Source: Liriodendron chinense
Taxonomy: Eukaryota; Streptophyta; Magnoliopsida; Magnoliales; Magnoliaceae
NCBI GenBank assembly: GCA_003013855.2
Contig: ML058336.1
Coordinates: 806,001 to 870,000, forward strand
Length of the DNA stretch: 64,000 nucleotides
Reading direction: 5' to 3'
The notes under the pieces were generated by a model. It was not told the DNA's origin and did no database searches. It was given only the letters and a program-made list of their open reading frames with translations. Positions 34,794 through 46,098 of this stretch are shown piece after piece. The position numbers and the translations under genes were made by a program. Positions within the stretch are counted from its first letter, which is position 1; the number at the start of each line of letters is the position of its first letter.

Positions 34794-34800
34794 AGAAGGT
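32815..34800. repeat. Array of foldback half-elements joined to GC-rich hairpin linkers
   Basis: About four units of roughly 370-480 bp. Each has a foldback right half (GATCTGG...ATGGACGG(T/C)GTGG...CATCA.GGTGGG), a GC-rich linker with the words CTGGACGCTG and GGGCAGC, a T-rich run (33541-33590, 33945-33975, 34310-34340, 34724-34795) and the restart GAGTGGGGCCCAC. Linkers have perfect small hairpins such as GCTGCTGGGCAGCAGC (33494-33509) and CTGGAC..GTCCAG (33515-33533), repeated at about 34666-34704. The last T-run is an ATT microsatellite. Confidence 0.75.
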
Positions 34801-35212
34801 GGGGCCCATTCATCGATGATCCAATCCATTCATCTAACTGTCCATCACAAGGTGGGCCCAAAAGAAAACAAAGAAAAGGAAGTAAATTAAGAAAAATGGG
34901 GGGTTTATGCCCCTTGCAATCACCTCGATGGATGGTTGGACGGTGGATTGGATCGGGTTGACGATCGGACGATCTGGACAGTCCGAATGATGGTTGGGGC
35001 CCTCCAAGCTTGGATCTACACCCTCAATCTCTCTAATCTCTCTCTACTTCCTCTCAAATCTTTCTCTTTCTCTCAAATCTTTCTCTTTCTTTCTCTCTCC
35101 TCTCTCTCTCTCAAATCTCTTGAATTTTGAAAGGAGCTCTCCTCTCCCCCTACGTATGCACTTGTATGGGGGGGGAGAGGGGCAGAGAGAGAGAGAGAGA
35201 GGGAGGGATCAT

Positions 35213-35214
<2 letters not shown>

Positions 35215-35250
<36 letters not shown>
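35215..35250. repeat. Poly-G run of 36
   Basis: An uninterrupted G36 beside GA-rich and (AG)n text (35184-35200) within the large solo LTR. Length may be affected by sequencing or assembly. Confidence 0.8.
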
Positions 35251-35251
<1 letters not shown>

Positions 35252-36078
35252 GATGATGGTGCATGTGAGGTATGGGTGAGGGTTGACTTTGGGAGGAGAG
35301 AGAGGGATGGGTGGTATGGGGTGTGTAGAGTAGGGGTATGGGTAGAGTGATGGTGATGGATTTGATTGATTTGACATGATCTTGGGATTTGTGCAAGTGG
35401 GGCCCACGCCACCCGCGCGTTGTGCGGCCCTACCTCGGATTACGCGATTGTACATAACTTTCACACCGGGTATCGTAATGGGGCGTGCCGCACGGCGTTG
35501 GAATCGCAGCGCCTACGCGGTCGCTGGGGTATAGGTCTTGGGTCGATGCGGTACTAAAAGAGGGGTCGCGATCAAGGCTCGCTAATCTGATCGTCCGGGA
35601 CTTACCTGGCACCGGAAATTAAACGTACGGAGGGCAAATAAGGGTACGGGTCTACATAATATATGATTCTGGGGTAGGTCGATCTACCAAGCTATCTATA
35701 GTAAGTCGTGCTTTTAAGAGTTTGAGTTTGAGTTGGACTCTAATACAATTTTTTTTCTAAGGTTTAGTTTCTTATTTAAACAATTATTATGAATTTATTT
35801 CTATTCTCTCCTCTTTCCCTCATGGACTTAGAGAAGCCTGGTTGAGGATTCTCGAAGGCCTTGTGGGCTCAAGATTATTACCCGAACGGCTGGTTGAGGA
35901 TTCTCGAAGGCCTTGTGGGCTCAAGATATTTACCCGAACAGCCTTATCACGCCCCTCCGTGTGTCCACACTATCTAAAAAGGTTTTCAATGGTGAGATTT
36001 CCTAGCTCAACCGTCCGCTATTGTGTGGCCCACATAACTTTTGGGTGGGTCTTTTTCTAGAATCCAACAGAAACATTA

Positions 36079-36806
36079 GGTGATGAACATGATGGACGGA
36101 TTGGATCTTGTGAACAACACTTCGCATGGTAGGTTATGCTTAGAAGGCTTTTTATTGGACCCGGCCTCATCCTAAAATTTTTCTTGTTATTGTAATTCCA
36201 CGCAGTCGTGCACCAGCACCAAAGTCAACACATCGATTTTAAAAGCCATTGGATGGAAAAAGTTATGGGTCCACCAACCGTGTAACATTCAACGTGGTAA
36301 GTGAATGCTTCATCCAACCCTTCCAATGGATTGGATCCATCTATAAGGATCAACTTGTGTAAAAATCAGGCCCATCCACTCATCATATGGGCCACACTAT
36401 AGAAAACAATGCATAACCACCAAAAAATTACAAAATACAAGTGCCATTATCTCAATAAATGCATGTGACTGATTTTTGCATAAGGTAATCTCACGGTGGA
36501 TCCAACGGTTAGAAAATAGTTAGTTGGGATTGAACACCCACCATTAAAAACTTCTTGGGCCACAAAAAATAGGCTGTAGCTGATACTTGTGTTTTCCCTT
36601 CATACAGCTTGGTGTGATCTCATCAACAGGTTGGATGACAAATAAACATTAACAGGGAGCCCTAAATGTTTTTAATGATGGGCATTCAATTACCACTGTT
36701 TCCTGTGGTGTGGCCCACCTGAAATTTGCATCCGCTTCATTTTTAGCCCAGGCCATAAAATAGTTGAAAAAATGGATTGACGGTATCGATATACAACACT
36801 CGCCAA
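36079..36806. repeat. Left part of segmental copy B with a foldback fragment
   Basis: 36079-36262 matches 19810-20290 minus the 308-bp insert (shared GATGGACGGATTGGATCTT, CGTGCACCAGCACCAAAGTC). 36520-36806 is a foldback fragment with CCACCATTAAAAACTTCTTGG, TTTCCTGTGGTGTGG and a right end changed to CGATATACAAC. Confidence 0.65.
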
Positions 36807-37337
36807 TTTGACTCACGTGTGGGATATCAAACCATGCTGGGGCACCCAGCATGCAGATAACCTTGCCAAAAGGATCAGGACCGTCCACTCATCAGGTCGG
36901 GCTCACATGTATCTCCTATTGTGAACCGTAGGCCGGTCCGCTCATATTGGTTAAGCAATCCTAATTACCTCCATTCAGTGGTCACTTGTTTGAGAAAAAG
37001 AACAATCAGACAATCCGCCCGTTTGAATGCCACAAAAAAGTTACTTTTCCTACCTACACAGCGTAGATAAGTTTGGTTTATAATCACTTATAAGTAACTT
37101 TTTTATTCAAAGTGATTCAATTCTGTTAGTTTAATAAGTAGAAATTAAGATAAGCTACTTATGGCATAAATAGCTCAAGTAACTTACCATAAATGCCCCC
37201 TAAATGGCCAAAGCCCCATTTTATTTGATTATGTAATTGATTGTGTATTGATTTTGATAAATAAGGGACGTTACAAATACAAATCATTTGATAATTACGC
37301 TTTAAAACACAGGTAAATGTGTGTCAACAGATCGGGC

Positions 37338-38012
37338 CACTACAATGAAAAGTCACCTTTACCTAGGAAATTTTTACCAAGGAAACAAATTTCCGGGGTA
37401 CTACTAGTATGTTTTTACCGCCGAAACATAAAGTCAACTACTCATTTGCTTTTACCAAGGAAACTTTCTGGTTAAACGGGATAACTATCAGTCGAACATT
37501 AAACTTTTCTAGGTTACGGGATAGAATTATTTCGTGGCCTAAAAGATTAGGTTTTAGCTTACTTTCACCGAGAAACATATTCCTGGTTAAAGGCTCCAAT
37601 TACCCAAGATTTGTAATTTCGTTGGTGATTGTCCATTTTACCGAGGAAATTTTTCCTGGGTAAAAGTAAAATTTTTTCCAAAGAGAAACTTCCTCAGTAC
37701 AAGAGTAAATCACCAACGAAATGCACATTTCTTGGGTAAGTAGGAATTTTACCGAGGATTATTTTTCTCGATTAACAGGAGCCTTTACATACGAAACTTT
37801 TTCTTAGTAAAAAGTTATAAATGACGACGAAATTTAAATTGCATCGATAAATGGAAAGTTATTTCGTAGCTAAAAATACAATAGTTTTAATTTAGTTTAA
37901 CTAAGGAAAATAAATCATCAGTAAAAGCCCTCAGATACCGAGGAAAGTTGGTTGATAATTCTCACTTTTACTCAGAAAATTTGTCCTTAGCAAAAGTCAC
38001 TTTTAACATACA
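37338..38012. mobile_element. Small non-autonomous CACTA element, right end decayed
   Basis: Left terminus CACTACAATGAAAAGTCACC. The interior is a dense set of repeats resembling ACCGAGGAAA / TTTCCT.GGTAAA on both strands, typical CACTA subterminal motifs. The right end AAAAGTCACTTTTAACATAC is an eroded inverse of the left. No transposase and no clear TSD. It lies inside segmental copy B only. Confidence 0.75.
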
Positions 38013-39539
38013 CATCACGGTGAATGGTCTCTCTGAATGGATGTACGGTGTGGTCCAAACATTACCTGCATCCAAACGACCCTTCAGTATACCCTAAATT
38101 GGGAATGGGGTCCAATGCAATCTAGTCCAAGCACGGCCGGCATTGCTCAAGACAGACCAGGGCTGTGAAGAGCTAAAATAGTACAGCAGAAGTCCATCTG
38201 GAAATGTTTGTTCCGAGCTTTAGCTCGAGGGATGGCGCAGAGACAGAGTGGTGGGTTTTAGCACCAAAATAAAGGGTGATTGAGGATTTTCATGCAATGT
38301 GTTTGTTACAAAATTGCCATTGCATACCTTAATAGGCTGAGCCAAGTAGGCCTCGAGCAGGCTAACGGGCTGTTGCACATGGTGTAAACCTACCCTGATC
38401 GAGAAATGGGTCTTAATGATTAGCCCAAGTTTCCCATTGGGCCTGATCTTCTAGCCCAAGCTCAGCTTGATGCAGACCAGGCCTGAAATCTCTATGGCCA
38501 GCCCAGCTTGAAGTGGGCCAGGTCTGAATCCTCTATGGTCAGCCCAGCCAATTTACAGCTCTAAATCTAAGGTTACGATTGTTTGGCCAATCTGATTTTG
38601 GAATTCTAACTTAGCAACAACGAATTCTCAATTTTTTTCAATTTAATTTGAGTTAACGCATGCGATGTGTATAATTTATAAGTGCCCGTGTATCAAGCAT
38701 CAGTCAGACTATCAAATAACTCCCTTTTTCATAAAAAAAAAAAAAAAAAAAGGGATCAAACTGGGATCTATTTTAATATAAATAATCTTGAACACCCATT
38801 CTAAAAATTGGAAGCAAACCAATTCACTAGGAAACCCAATGATGAGTGTGAGTCAAGTCGACTCAGACTCGGCCGATTCTCTTGGCACCACATCCTTCAC
38901 AGCAGAAGACTGGATGACTCAAAACTGGGAAACCTACACCGACACTGACAACGTCATTGTTTTTCTCTATTTTAGGTGTTTTGGTTGCATCTCATAAGAT
39001 ATCATCAAATTTAATTTGCAAGAAATTATACTATTTATTTCATGATATTTGGTGCAACCAAACCCACGATTCGGCAAGAAGTGCGCTAGCTTGACTCAGG
39101 TAGCTGAACTCAGGTGGGGGACAACGTGCAAGAAATTCAAGCTGTCCATCAGGATTGCTGGGCCATGTTTACCATGAAAACCATTGGTTAGCCAGGTCCA
39201 AAACCTGGTGGAGCTCATCATAGGGTAGAGTTGCGATGGGCTGTCCACCATTAGTTCTTTGTGGGGCCCACCGTGATTCATATCTCCCATCTTCTCCTCA
39301 GGGGGAAGGAATGTTCCAAATATCATGCTATTCTGAAATACAGATTGGCCATACTGCACGAACTTAGAAATTTTAGACATGATTTTATACAATTTTCTAC
39401 AGTGAGGCCCACTTGAATGATGGATTAGTGTTATGTTAGGAGCCAAGGCCACTGCTCAAGTTAGGCAACCTTGGATTGTAACCTGATTTGTGGGGCATCC
39501 CATTTTCACTTGTTAATTTTTCATGACCATAAATATCAA

Positions 39540-40230
39540 GTACTTGTTAGACATTTCGACCCAGCTTGACCGGCGAGTCGACTCAAGCTTTTTGGGTTTT
39601 TAAACTATAATCAAGAACTTTCCTGTGTTATCGAGTCGACGCATAAAGTCGAGCTTTTGGGTTTTTAAACTATAGTCAAGTGCTTGTCCGAGTCTATGAG
39701 TCAAACCAGCCAGACAAGCGAGTCGAGTCAAGCTTATGGGATTTTAAACTATGATCAAGAATTTCCTGAGTTATTGAGTCGACGCTACTTGACCGTTGAG
39801 TAAAGACGAGCTTTTGGGTTTTTAAACTGTGCTTGTCCGAGTCTTTGAGTCGAACCAGCCAGACCGGCAAGTCGAGGCGAGTTGTGGCGTTTTAAACTAT
39901 AATAAAAAAAAAACTTTCCTGAGTTATGAAGTCGACATTACTTGACCGGTGAGTAGAGTCGAGCTTTTGGGTTTTTAAACTATAGTCAAGTTCTTGTCCG
40001 AGTCTCTGAGTCGAACCAGCTAGACCGGCGAGTCAAGTCAAGCTTATGGGTTTTTAGACCATAATAAAAAACTTTCCTGAGTAATCGAGTCGACGCTACT
40101 TGACCGGTGAGTAAAGTCAAGCTTTCGGGTTTTTAAACTATATATAGTCCAAGTGCTTGTCCGAGTCTTTGAGTCGAACCAGCTAGACCTGCGAGTCAAG
40201 TCAAGTTGTGGCGTTTTTAAAGTATGATTG
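39540..40230. repeat. Minisatellite of about 150-bp double units, 4-5 copies
   Basis: Alternating half-units: CTTTCCTGAGTTAT.GAGTCGACGC followed by CTTTTGGGTTTTTAAACTATAG, then TTGTCCGAGTCT.TGAGTCGAACC. The same motif has only about two units at 24640-24860 and 42230-42420, so it expanded in copy B. Confidence 0.8.
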
Positions 40231-40637
40231 ATGAGGTGGACTGATCGGTATTTTTCTGTGGTAGCCTATGAAATGTATTCTCAGCCCAATGAACGGCCTT
40301 GATCCACGAATTTTCCTGTCCACGTGTCCCGATCCAACCAGAACCACTTGATTTACCCTCTTCTATAACTTTGATATCTTCAAGTTTCAATGACTGATTC
40401 CTTACACGATAAGAGAAACGTCTCTATAATGATAATGCAACTTTCAACCTTACACGTGGAATAAGGTAGGGTAGATAAGGGCTGTCCAAACCTTTTTCCA
40501 CCCCTCAATTGTGGCCAGAAATTAGTACATTTCTTATGCCTTTTCCACCACTCGTTTACAACTTCTAATCACAAGGGAGCTATGGTCGGATTGGCTAGTG
40601 ACCCTTCCACTGGCAACGGCTATGGTCGGTGCTCTTT

Positions 40638-41057
40638 GGGCCCACCATGATGTATGTGCTTCATCCATGCCGTCCATCCATTTTTACAGATCATTTTATG
40701 GCATTGTCCAAAAAATTAGGTAGATATTGATCTCAAGCAGACAACATAGCAAGAAAGAATGTTGATTGAACACTCACCATTAAAACTTCTTGGGGCTACA
40801 GAAGTTTTGGATCAAGCTGATATTTGTTTTTTCATTTCATCCACGTTTTTATGACCTAATCAAAAGATTGGATGTCAAATAAATATTACATTGGGCTCTA
40901 AGAGGATTTTAATGGTGAACATTCAATCACTACTGCTTTCTTATGGTGTGGTCCATCTGTGATTTAGATCTGCCTTAGATTTTGGGCTCAAGACCTAAAA
41001 TGATCCGGAAAAATGAATGGACGGTGTGGATAAAACACATGTATCATGGTCAGGCCA
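40638..41057. repeat. Foldback element, full-length copy
   Basis: Starts GGGCCCACCATGATGTATG and ends with the inverse CACATGTATCATGGTCAGG. The centre has AGTTTTGGATCAAGCTGATA. Arms pair over most of the element. Confidence 0.85.
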
Positions 41058-41488
41058 CAGAACCACTGCCCACCTGGGAAGCTTAGGTCTAAGCACAAAT
41101 GTGCCTATGTTTGGATGGATGCGGCTCTACACGCGCTGGAATCTGCAAAACTCTTGCATCCAATTAGTCTATTGTTACAAATCAAACGGGTCAGATTTGT
41201 ACACGTGGCATGCCATAAAATGTGTCATGTGGGCCCACCGGGGTGGTACGCTGCTCAAATTCCCACACCTGATTAGAAGATTCTAGCCAATTTAACATGG
41301 ATCGTTCGGTTAGTTTTACCTTCTTGTGTCTGTCCATGGGCCACCAATCCAAAGATGGGATGTTCCGATCAAAAACATATACGGTAGGGCCTACCTGATG
41401 AACGGTCCGGATTTTGTATACAATTTCATGTGTGCCTTTGGATTTAATGGTATATTAGTGTTGTTATTCAGTTAATCTCCTTTCCTTG
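41058..41488. other. Intergenic, short chance frames only
   Basis: Overlapping frames of 76 and 89 codons (41017-41286) start inside the foldback right arm and resemble no protein I know. 41400-41488 already matches segmental copy A2 near 22146. Confidence 0.4.
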
Positions 41489-43318
41489 TACCAACACTTG
41501 CCAAGTTGACACACATGTAGGGTATCCAAGCCGTCCTCGGGCAGACCCACCCGAAAATTGGGTTGTCCAATGAGGCTTTTACATATTTTGTTTATTACAA
41601 AATTGCCATTTAAACGTTAATGGAGTCGGCCGGCAGGACTTCATACTAATAGGCTGTTGTACATGGTTCAAACCTAGCCGGATTGAAAAACGAGCCTCAA
41701 TTATATAAGCCCAAGTCAAATCCTTGTGTCCATTAGTTAGGGGTACAATGTGCAAAAAATTCAAACTGTTCATCAGTTGTCTTGGCCCATGTTTACCATG
41801 GAAACCAATAGTTAGATATGTTCAAAACTTAATAAAGTTCAGATAAAAAGAGTGGGAATGGGTAACCCACCTTAGTTCTTTGTGAGGCCGATGGTGATTC
41901 ATAACTCACATTCAATCGGTTCCTCCTACGCTTCTCAACAGGGTGAAGAGATGTTCCAAATATAATGATTAGTGTTATGTTTGGAGCTGAGACCAAACAT
42001 GAGATGGCACACTTGATGGAAGTGGTTGGCTACTATTCAAGTCAGACAACATTGGAACGACCAGGTTTGTGGGGCATTACATTTAAAGATGAGACAATCT
42101 TACTAGATGGACGAGATATCATACAAACACCATGATAGCCCCACATACCAACTAGTTGGACATATAACTATTTAGTTGTGTGTGAGCATCTCTCTTAATC
42201 TTCATTATTATAATATCAATTACTTGCTAGACTTTTCGGGCCAGCATGACCGGTGAGTCAAGTCAAGCTTTTGGATTTTTTATCTACAGTCCAATTACTT
42301 GCCTGAGCCATCAGGTCGACTTAAGCTTTTGGGTTTTTAAACTATAGTAAAGGGGTTTGATCGGAGTCTTTGAGTCGAACCCACAATACTGGTGAGTCGA
42401 TTTGTGGAGTTTTTAAATTAGCATACATGATTGATGAAGTTGGCCGGTTGGCATTTTTCTGTGGTAGCTTATGAAATGTATTTTGGGCCTAACAACGGCC
42501 TTGATCGCTAATTTGACATCCAAGTGCCTCAATTAATGCAATTAGAAGCACTTGATTAATCTCCCCATTGAATAGAATTGCCGTCTTCTAGAATTTCTGA
42601 TTTCTTCTCGTTTGGAATTTCGTCAAAACGAGTGAGAAATAAGTGATTCCCTAATCTCATGGAGGCTTGGACTTGGAAATGATAAAAGAAATGTCTCTAT
42701 CATGACATGATAATGTGACTTTCAACCAACACGTGGCATAAGGTATGGTGGAGGAGGGCTGTCCAAACCAGTCGATTCAAAGCACCGGAATTTTCTACAA
42801 CATCTATTTTATGCAGCTAATAGGTCCATGTTGCCCTCAAAAGGAACGGATGGGGGCTCTGAGGGCCCACATTATTGATGGATATCCACACCGTTCATCC
42901 ATTTTGCCATATCATTTTAGGGTAAAAGCTCGAAAATAGGTAATTCTAAGGCTCAAGTTGATCACACAACGGGGATTAAACATTTAAGTACTGTTGAAAA
43001 CTTTTAGGGAACACAAAAGTTTGTATCAAGCTGATATTTGTGTTTTCCCTTCATCCAGTTCTATGTGACCTTATGAACAGGTTGGATGGAAATTAACCAT
43101 CACGGTAGGCGCTAGGAAGGTTTCAACGGTGGGTGTCATTATCATCACTCCTTGTAACATGATCTACCTCATTTTTGGGCTTATACCCTAAAATAATATG
43201 AAAAAAATGAATGGATGGTGCGGATAAAACGTATACATCATGTTGGCCCCTTAGAGCCCCTGTCCGGTGGGGGCAGTACCCCACCATGTCCCAGAGCCCA
43301 AACTCAGCGAGCTATAAT
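41489..43318. repeat. Segmental repeat, copy C (deleted form)
   Basis: Starts TACCAACACTTGCCAAGTTG and ends CGAGCTATAAT like copy A2. About 0.7 kb present in A2 (22325-23055) is missing near 41570. It includes the foldback element at 42863-43250. Confidence 0.75.
42863..43250. repeat. Foldback element within copy C
   Basis: Left GGGCCCACATTATTGATGG with CACACCGTTCATCCATTTTG; right ATGGATGGTGCGGATAAAAC and CATCATGTTGGCCCC. Orthologous in position to 25250-25667. Confidence 0.8.
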
Positions 43319-43455
43319 GCATGAACATAGGGGCTTTGACATAATTTCACAATTTTTCTCTTTGGTGTGGTCCATCTGACTTTTTCTAAGTCTAGTGTTT
43401 GCTGTAGTAAGGTAAATGCAGGGCACCACTTCGAAGATCCTAGTGATCACTGACT

Positions 43456-43872
43456 GGGGCCATTGTGATGTATGTGTCTTTTATCCATGCCATCCATCCT
43501 TTTTGAAAACTCATTTTAGGTCCTGATCCAAAAACTGATGCAGATCTAAATCTTAGATGGACCATAATACAGGAAATAGTAGTAATCAACCATTAAAATC
43601 TTCTCGTAGGCCACCAAAGTTTTGGATCAAGCTAATATTGTGTGGTCTCTTCATCTAGGTCCTTTTGACCTTATCAAAGGTTGGATGGCAAATAAACATT
43701 CCGTGGCCCCCATGAAGTTTTTAATGGTGGAGATTCAATCACTACTGTTTCCTATGGTATGGTCGACCTAAGATTTGGATCTACTTCATTTTTTGGAATC
43801 ATACCCTATAATCAGCTTTCACAATGGATGGACAAAGTGATGTAAGGCACATACATCATAGTGGGCCCCACA
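43456..43872. repeat. Foldback element, near-complete hairpin copy
   Basis: In this 416-bp copy the left arm (GGGGCCATTGTGATGTATGTG to CCATTAAAATCTTC) pairs with the inverse of the right arm (ending CACATACATCATAGTGGGCC) over about 195-205 bp each side. The unpaired middle includes TTTTGGATCAAGC. A transcript would fold into one long hairpin. Confidence 0.85.
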
Positions 43873-43903
43873 GTTAGGGATCCACTGACCTCTATGGATT
43901 TGT

Positions 43904-44234
43904 GTGTCATTTTCATTGGAATTAACATAGTTCAATTTGAATGTGGTTACTTGGTTGATGTGCTAACGCCATGTCATTTAATTTTGCTAATATGTTCACA
44001 TGCTAATTTATTAATGTATGCTCATATGACTAGATGCTTGAATTTTGATAATTTTGTACGTTAAATTTACATATGTATACTCTGAAAGAGACAGGTATCT
44101 ATAAACAGTTAAGGAATGGTGAAACATAAAATCATTCATTGCATTACACATTGCATAGTCGATCGTGGAAGACCTCCCTAGAAGAAATTTCAAACATAAT
44201 AGAATAATTATGAGATGAGGGCCATGCCCATGAC
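43904..44234. repeat. Direct-repeat fragment, copy 1
   Basis: Roughly 80 percent similar to 45767-46098: shared GTGTCATTTTCATTG, AATATGTTCACATG, TTAAGGAATGGTGAAA, GCATTACACATTGCATAG and CCTAGAAGAAAT. Probably a piece of the LTR-like sequence to its right. Confidence 0.75.
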
Positions 44235-44760
44235 TGTAACGTGATTTTTTACCACTGGAACTTCAATTGCACTGTCAATCATGACAGATGGAGCCCACTT
44301 TTCAAGACCAAAACATATTTTTCTTCATAAAGCCACACATCCGGTACCTTTTGAGTGGTCTAGATCTTGCACATCACCCCTATGTGGGACCCACTTATAA
44401 CACACACTCACACATGTTTATTTAAAAAAATGTTTTTTTAAATCAAATTAAAGAGCATTGTGTGTTAGCATGCTACCCATTTACCCAACTACAGGTGCGA
44501 TTTTGGCTTAGGGTGGATAAGGAGAGAGATAGGGAGAATGTGGTACCTCTCCATGTGACAATCTAATAAAACTCATACACATCCATACCATACATCTTAA
44601 TTTAGGGACCTTGATCTAAGAACAACATATAAATCAGCTTAATCCAAGGTGTAAAGGTCCAAAAACATATATTTTCTTATATCATAGAATGTTCACTCTT
44701 GATAGCATTATGGACCACAAAAAATTTAGCTCTATCTTATTTTTTAAACATAACTTTATT

Positions 44761-44785
44761 NNNNNNNNNNNNNNNNNNNNNNNNN
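44761..44785. other. Assembly gap (25 N)
   Basis: Run of N between an AT-rich left side and TTTTAGTAGCTATTTTC. Confidence 1.
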
Positions 44786-45766
44786 TTTTAGTAGCTATTT
44801 TCATAAATGGTTTAGATCATTCATTTATGCAACAGGTGAAATCGTTTTCACGGTATTTAGGAGAGAGATGAGATAGATTTATTATAACCTCACCTCTATC
44901 TGAAACTAACGTCACCTCTTAAGAAGGAAGCGGAGAGAGAGTTCTCTTATAGAAACTATAAAGAGAGAAGAATCGTAGAGAGACATAGTGAGAGTGAAAT
45001 AACTTGAGATAGCTAGATCTGATAAGTTCATAATCTCTTTCTTCTATTTTTTGTGCGTTTAACTTATTTTCAATAGATCTATGTAATGAATGGGCCATAT
45101 CAACCGCATGTTCATCGCATTAGCCGGTTGGTAATTACGATGAAAAGGCAATAAAAAATTCAGATCTCATGTCGATCTCTTGTTGTAGAGATTGGTTTGG
45201 GCATATCTGCATGTACTAGATTCGATCTGTACGAGTCATATAATTCCTAAGGTTAAAACATACTAGGACCCTAATTTTCAAATTCATCGGATGGGCCACA
45301 TCAACCAGATCAAATTTTAGATATTGAATGTATATTTGGTTCTACGATGGTTCATCTGATGCATTAAATTTGATCTATGCCATCTATGTGAATTCTGGAA
45401 TAAATCGAAAATAACATCTAAAATTCTAGACGAGTTTGATTATCTGGTGGACCACGTTGTTCGTATGAAGAGTTTGATGTTAAAAAAATTGATGTGGAAA
45501 GAATGCGGATAATGAATGGTTCAGATCTAACAACCTATTGGCCCCGTCTCCTAACTTGATTATGTGGGAGCCGATGAATGGTTCAGATCTTACTCATATG
45601 AATTGTAAATCCTTAAAAATTAAGAGATAAGTAAAACTCCTAGAACTGTGAAATCGAATCAATCAAGGATTTCGTTTATATAGTTATTAGGGAACTTAAA
45701 CTCACATCAATCCGAGTATCTTACGGATTCTTTACTACCGGGCATAGGTGAGTGATCCTAATGCGT

Positions 45767-46098
45767 GTCATTTTCATTGAAATTAAAATAGCTTTATTTG
45801 AATATGATTACTTGGTTGATATGTTTTGATGTGTTATCTCCATGTCATTTGATTTTTCTAATATGTTCACATGTTAATTTGTTAATGTATGCTCATATGA
45901 TCAAATGCTTGAATTTTAGTAATTATGTATGTTGAATTCACATATGTATGTCTTGAAAGAGACAAGTGCTTATAAACAATTAAGGAATGGTGAAATATAA
46001 CAACATTTATCGCATTACACATTGCATAGTTGATTATGGAGGACCTTCCTAGAAGAAATGTCGATCATAATAGAATTATTACCAGATGTGGGCCATGT
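45767..46098. repeat. Direct-repeat fragment, copy 2
   Basis: Partner of 43904-44234, offset 1863 bp. It lies inside the LTR-like sequence. Confidence 0.75.

Larger units (their letters stand above)
31371..35656 (-). mobile_element. Large Gypsy-type solo LTR (4.3 kb), minus strand
   Basis: On the minus strand it starts TGTAGACCCGTACCC and ends GGTTTGGGGCGTGACA. The 5-bp TSD TAATA is perfect (31366-31370, 35657-35661), and the flanks rejoin to a continuous smaller LTR. There is no gag, pol, primer-binding site or second LTR inside, so it is best read as a solo LTR left by recombination. An atypical full non-autonomous element is less likely. It contains the repeat array and the poly-G tract described separately. 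Confidence 0.75.
31232..35965 (+). mobile_element. Solo LTR (448 bp) split by a larger solo LTR
   Basis: The outer LTR is 31232-31370 plus 35657-35965. It starts TGATGTAGATCGGG and shares AGTTGGA(G)CTCTAATAC, GGTTTAGTTT.TTATTTAAA and TC(A/G)TGGA(T/C)T words with the LTRs at 26253 and 27911, so it is a related family. CACAC stands on both sides (31227-31231, 35966-35970). The site is filled in segmental copy B and empty in copy A (about 19775). It carries a ~52-bp tandem duplication (about 35837-35940: GGTTGAGGATTCTCGAAGG). Confidence 0.75.
36790..40620. repeat. Segmental repeat, copy B
   Basis: Collinear with copy A2: ACACTCGCCAATTTGACTCACG at the start, GTGAACCGTAGGCCGGTCC, then GATTCTCTTGGCACCACATCC (like 23600), TTTCGACCCAGCTTGACCGGCG (like 24650) and TTCAACCTTACACGTGG (like 25120). 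It is interrupted by a small CACTA fragment and has an expanded minisatellite. Confidence 0.75.

Noticed and set aside
33764..34819. Frames of 71 to 142 codons in the foldback array
   Set aside because: They follow repeat arms and appear in several copies only because the DNA is repeated; the texts share no known domain.
35073..35464. Proline-rich and glycine-rich frames
   Set aside because: Produced by the poly-G run and GA-rich tract, not coding.
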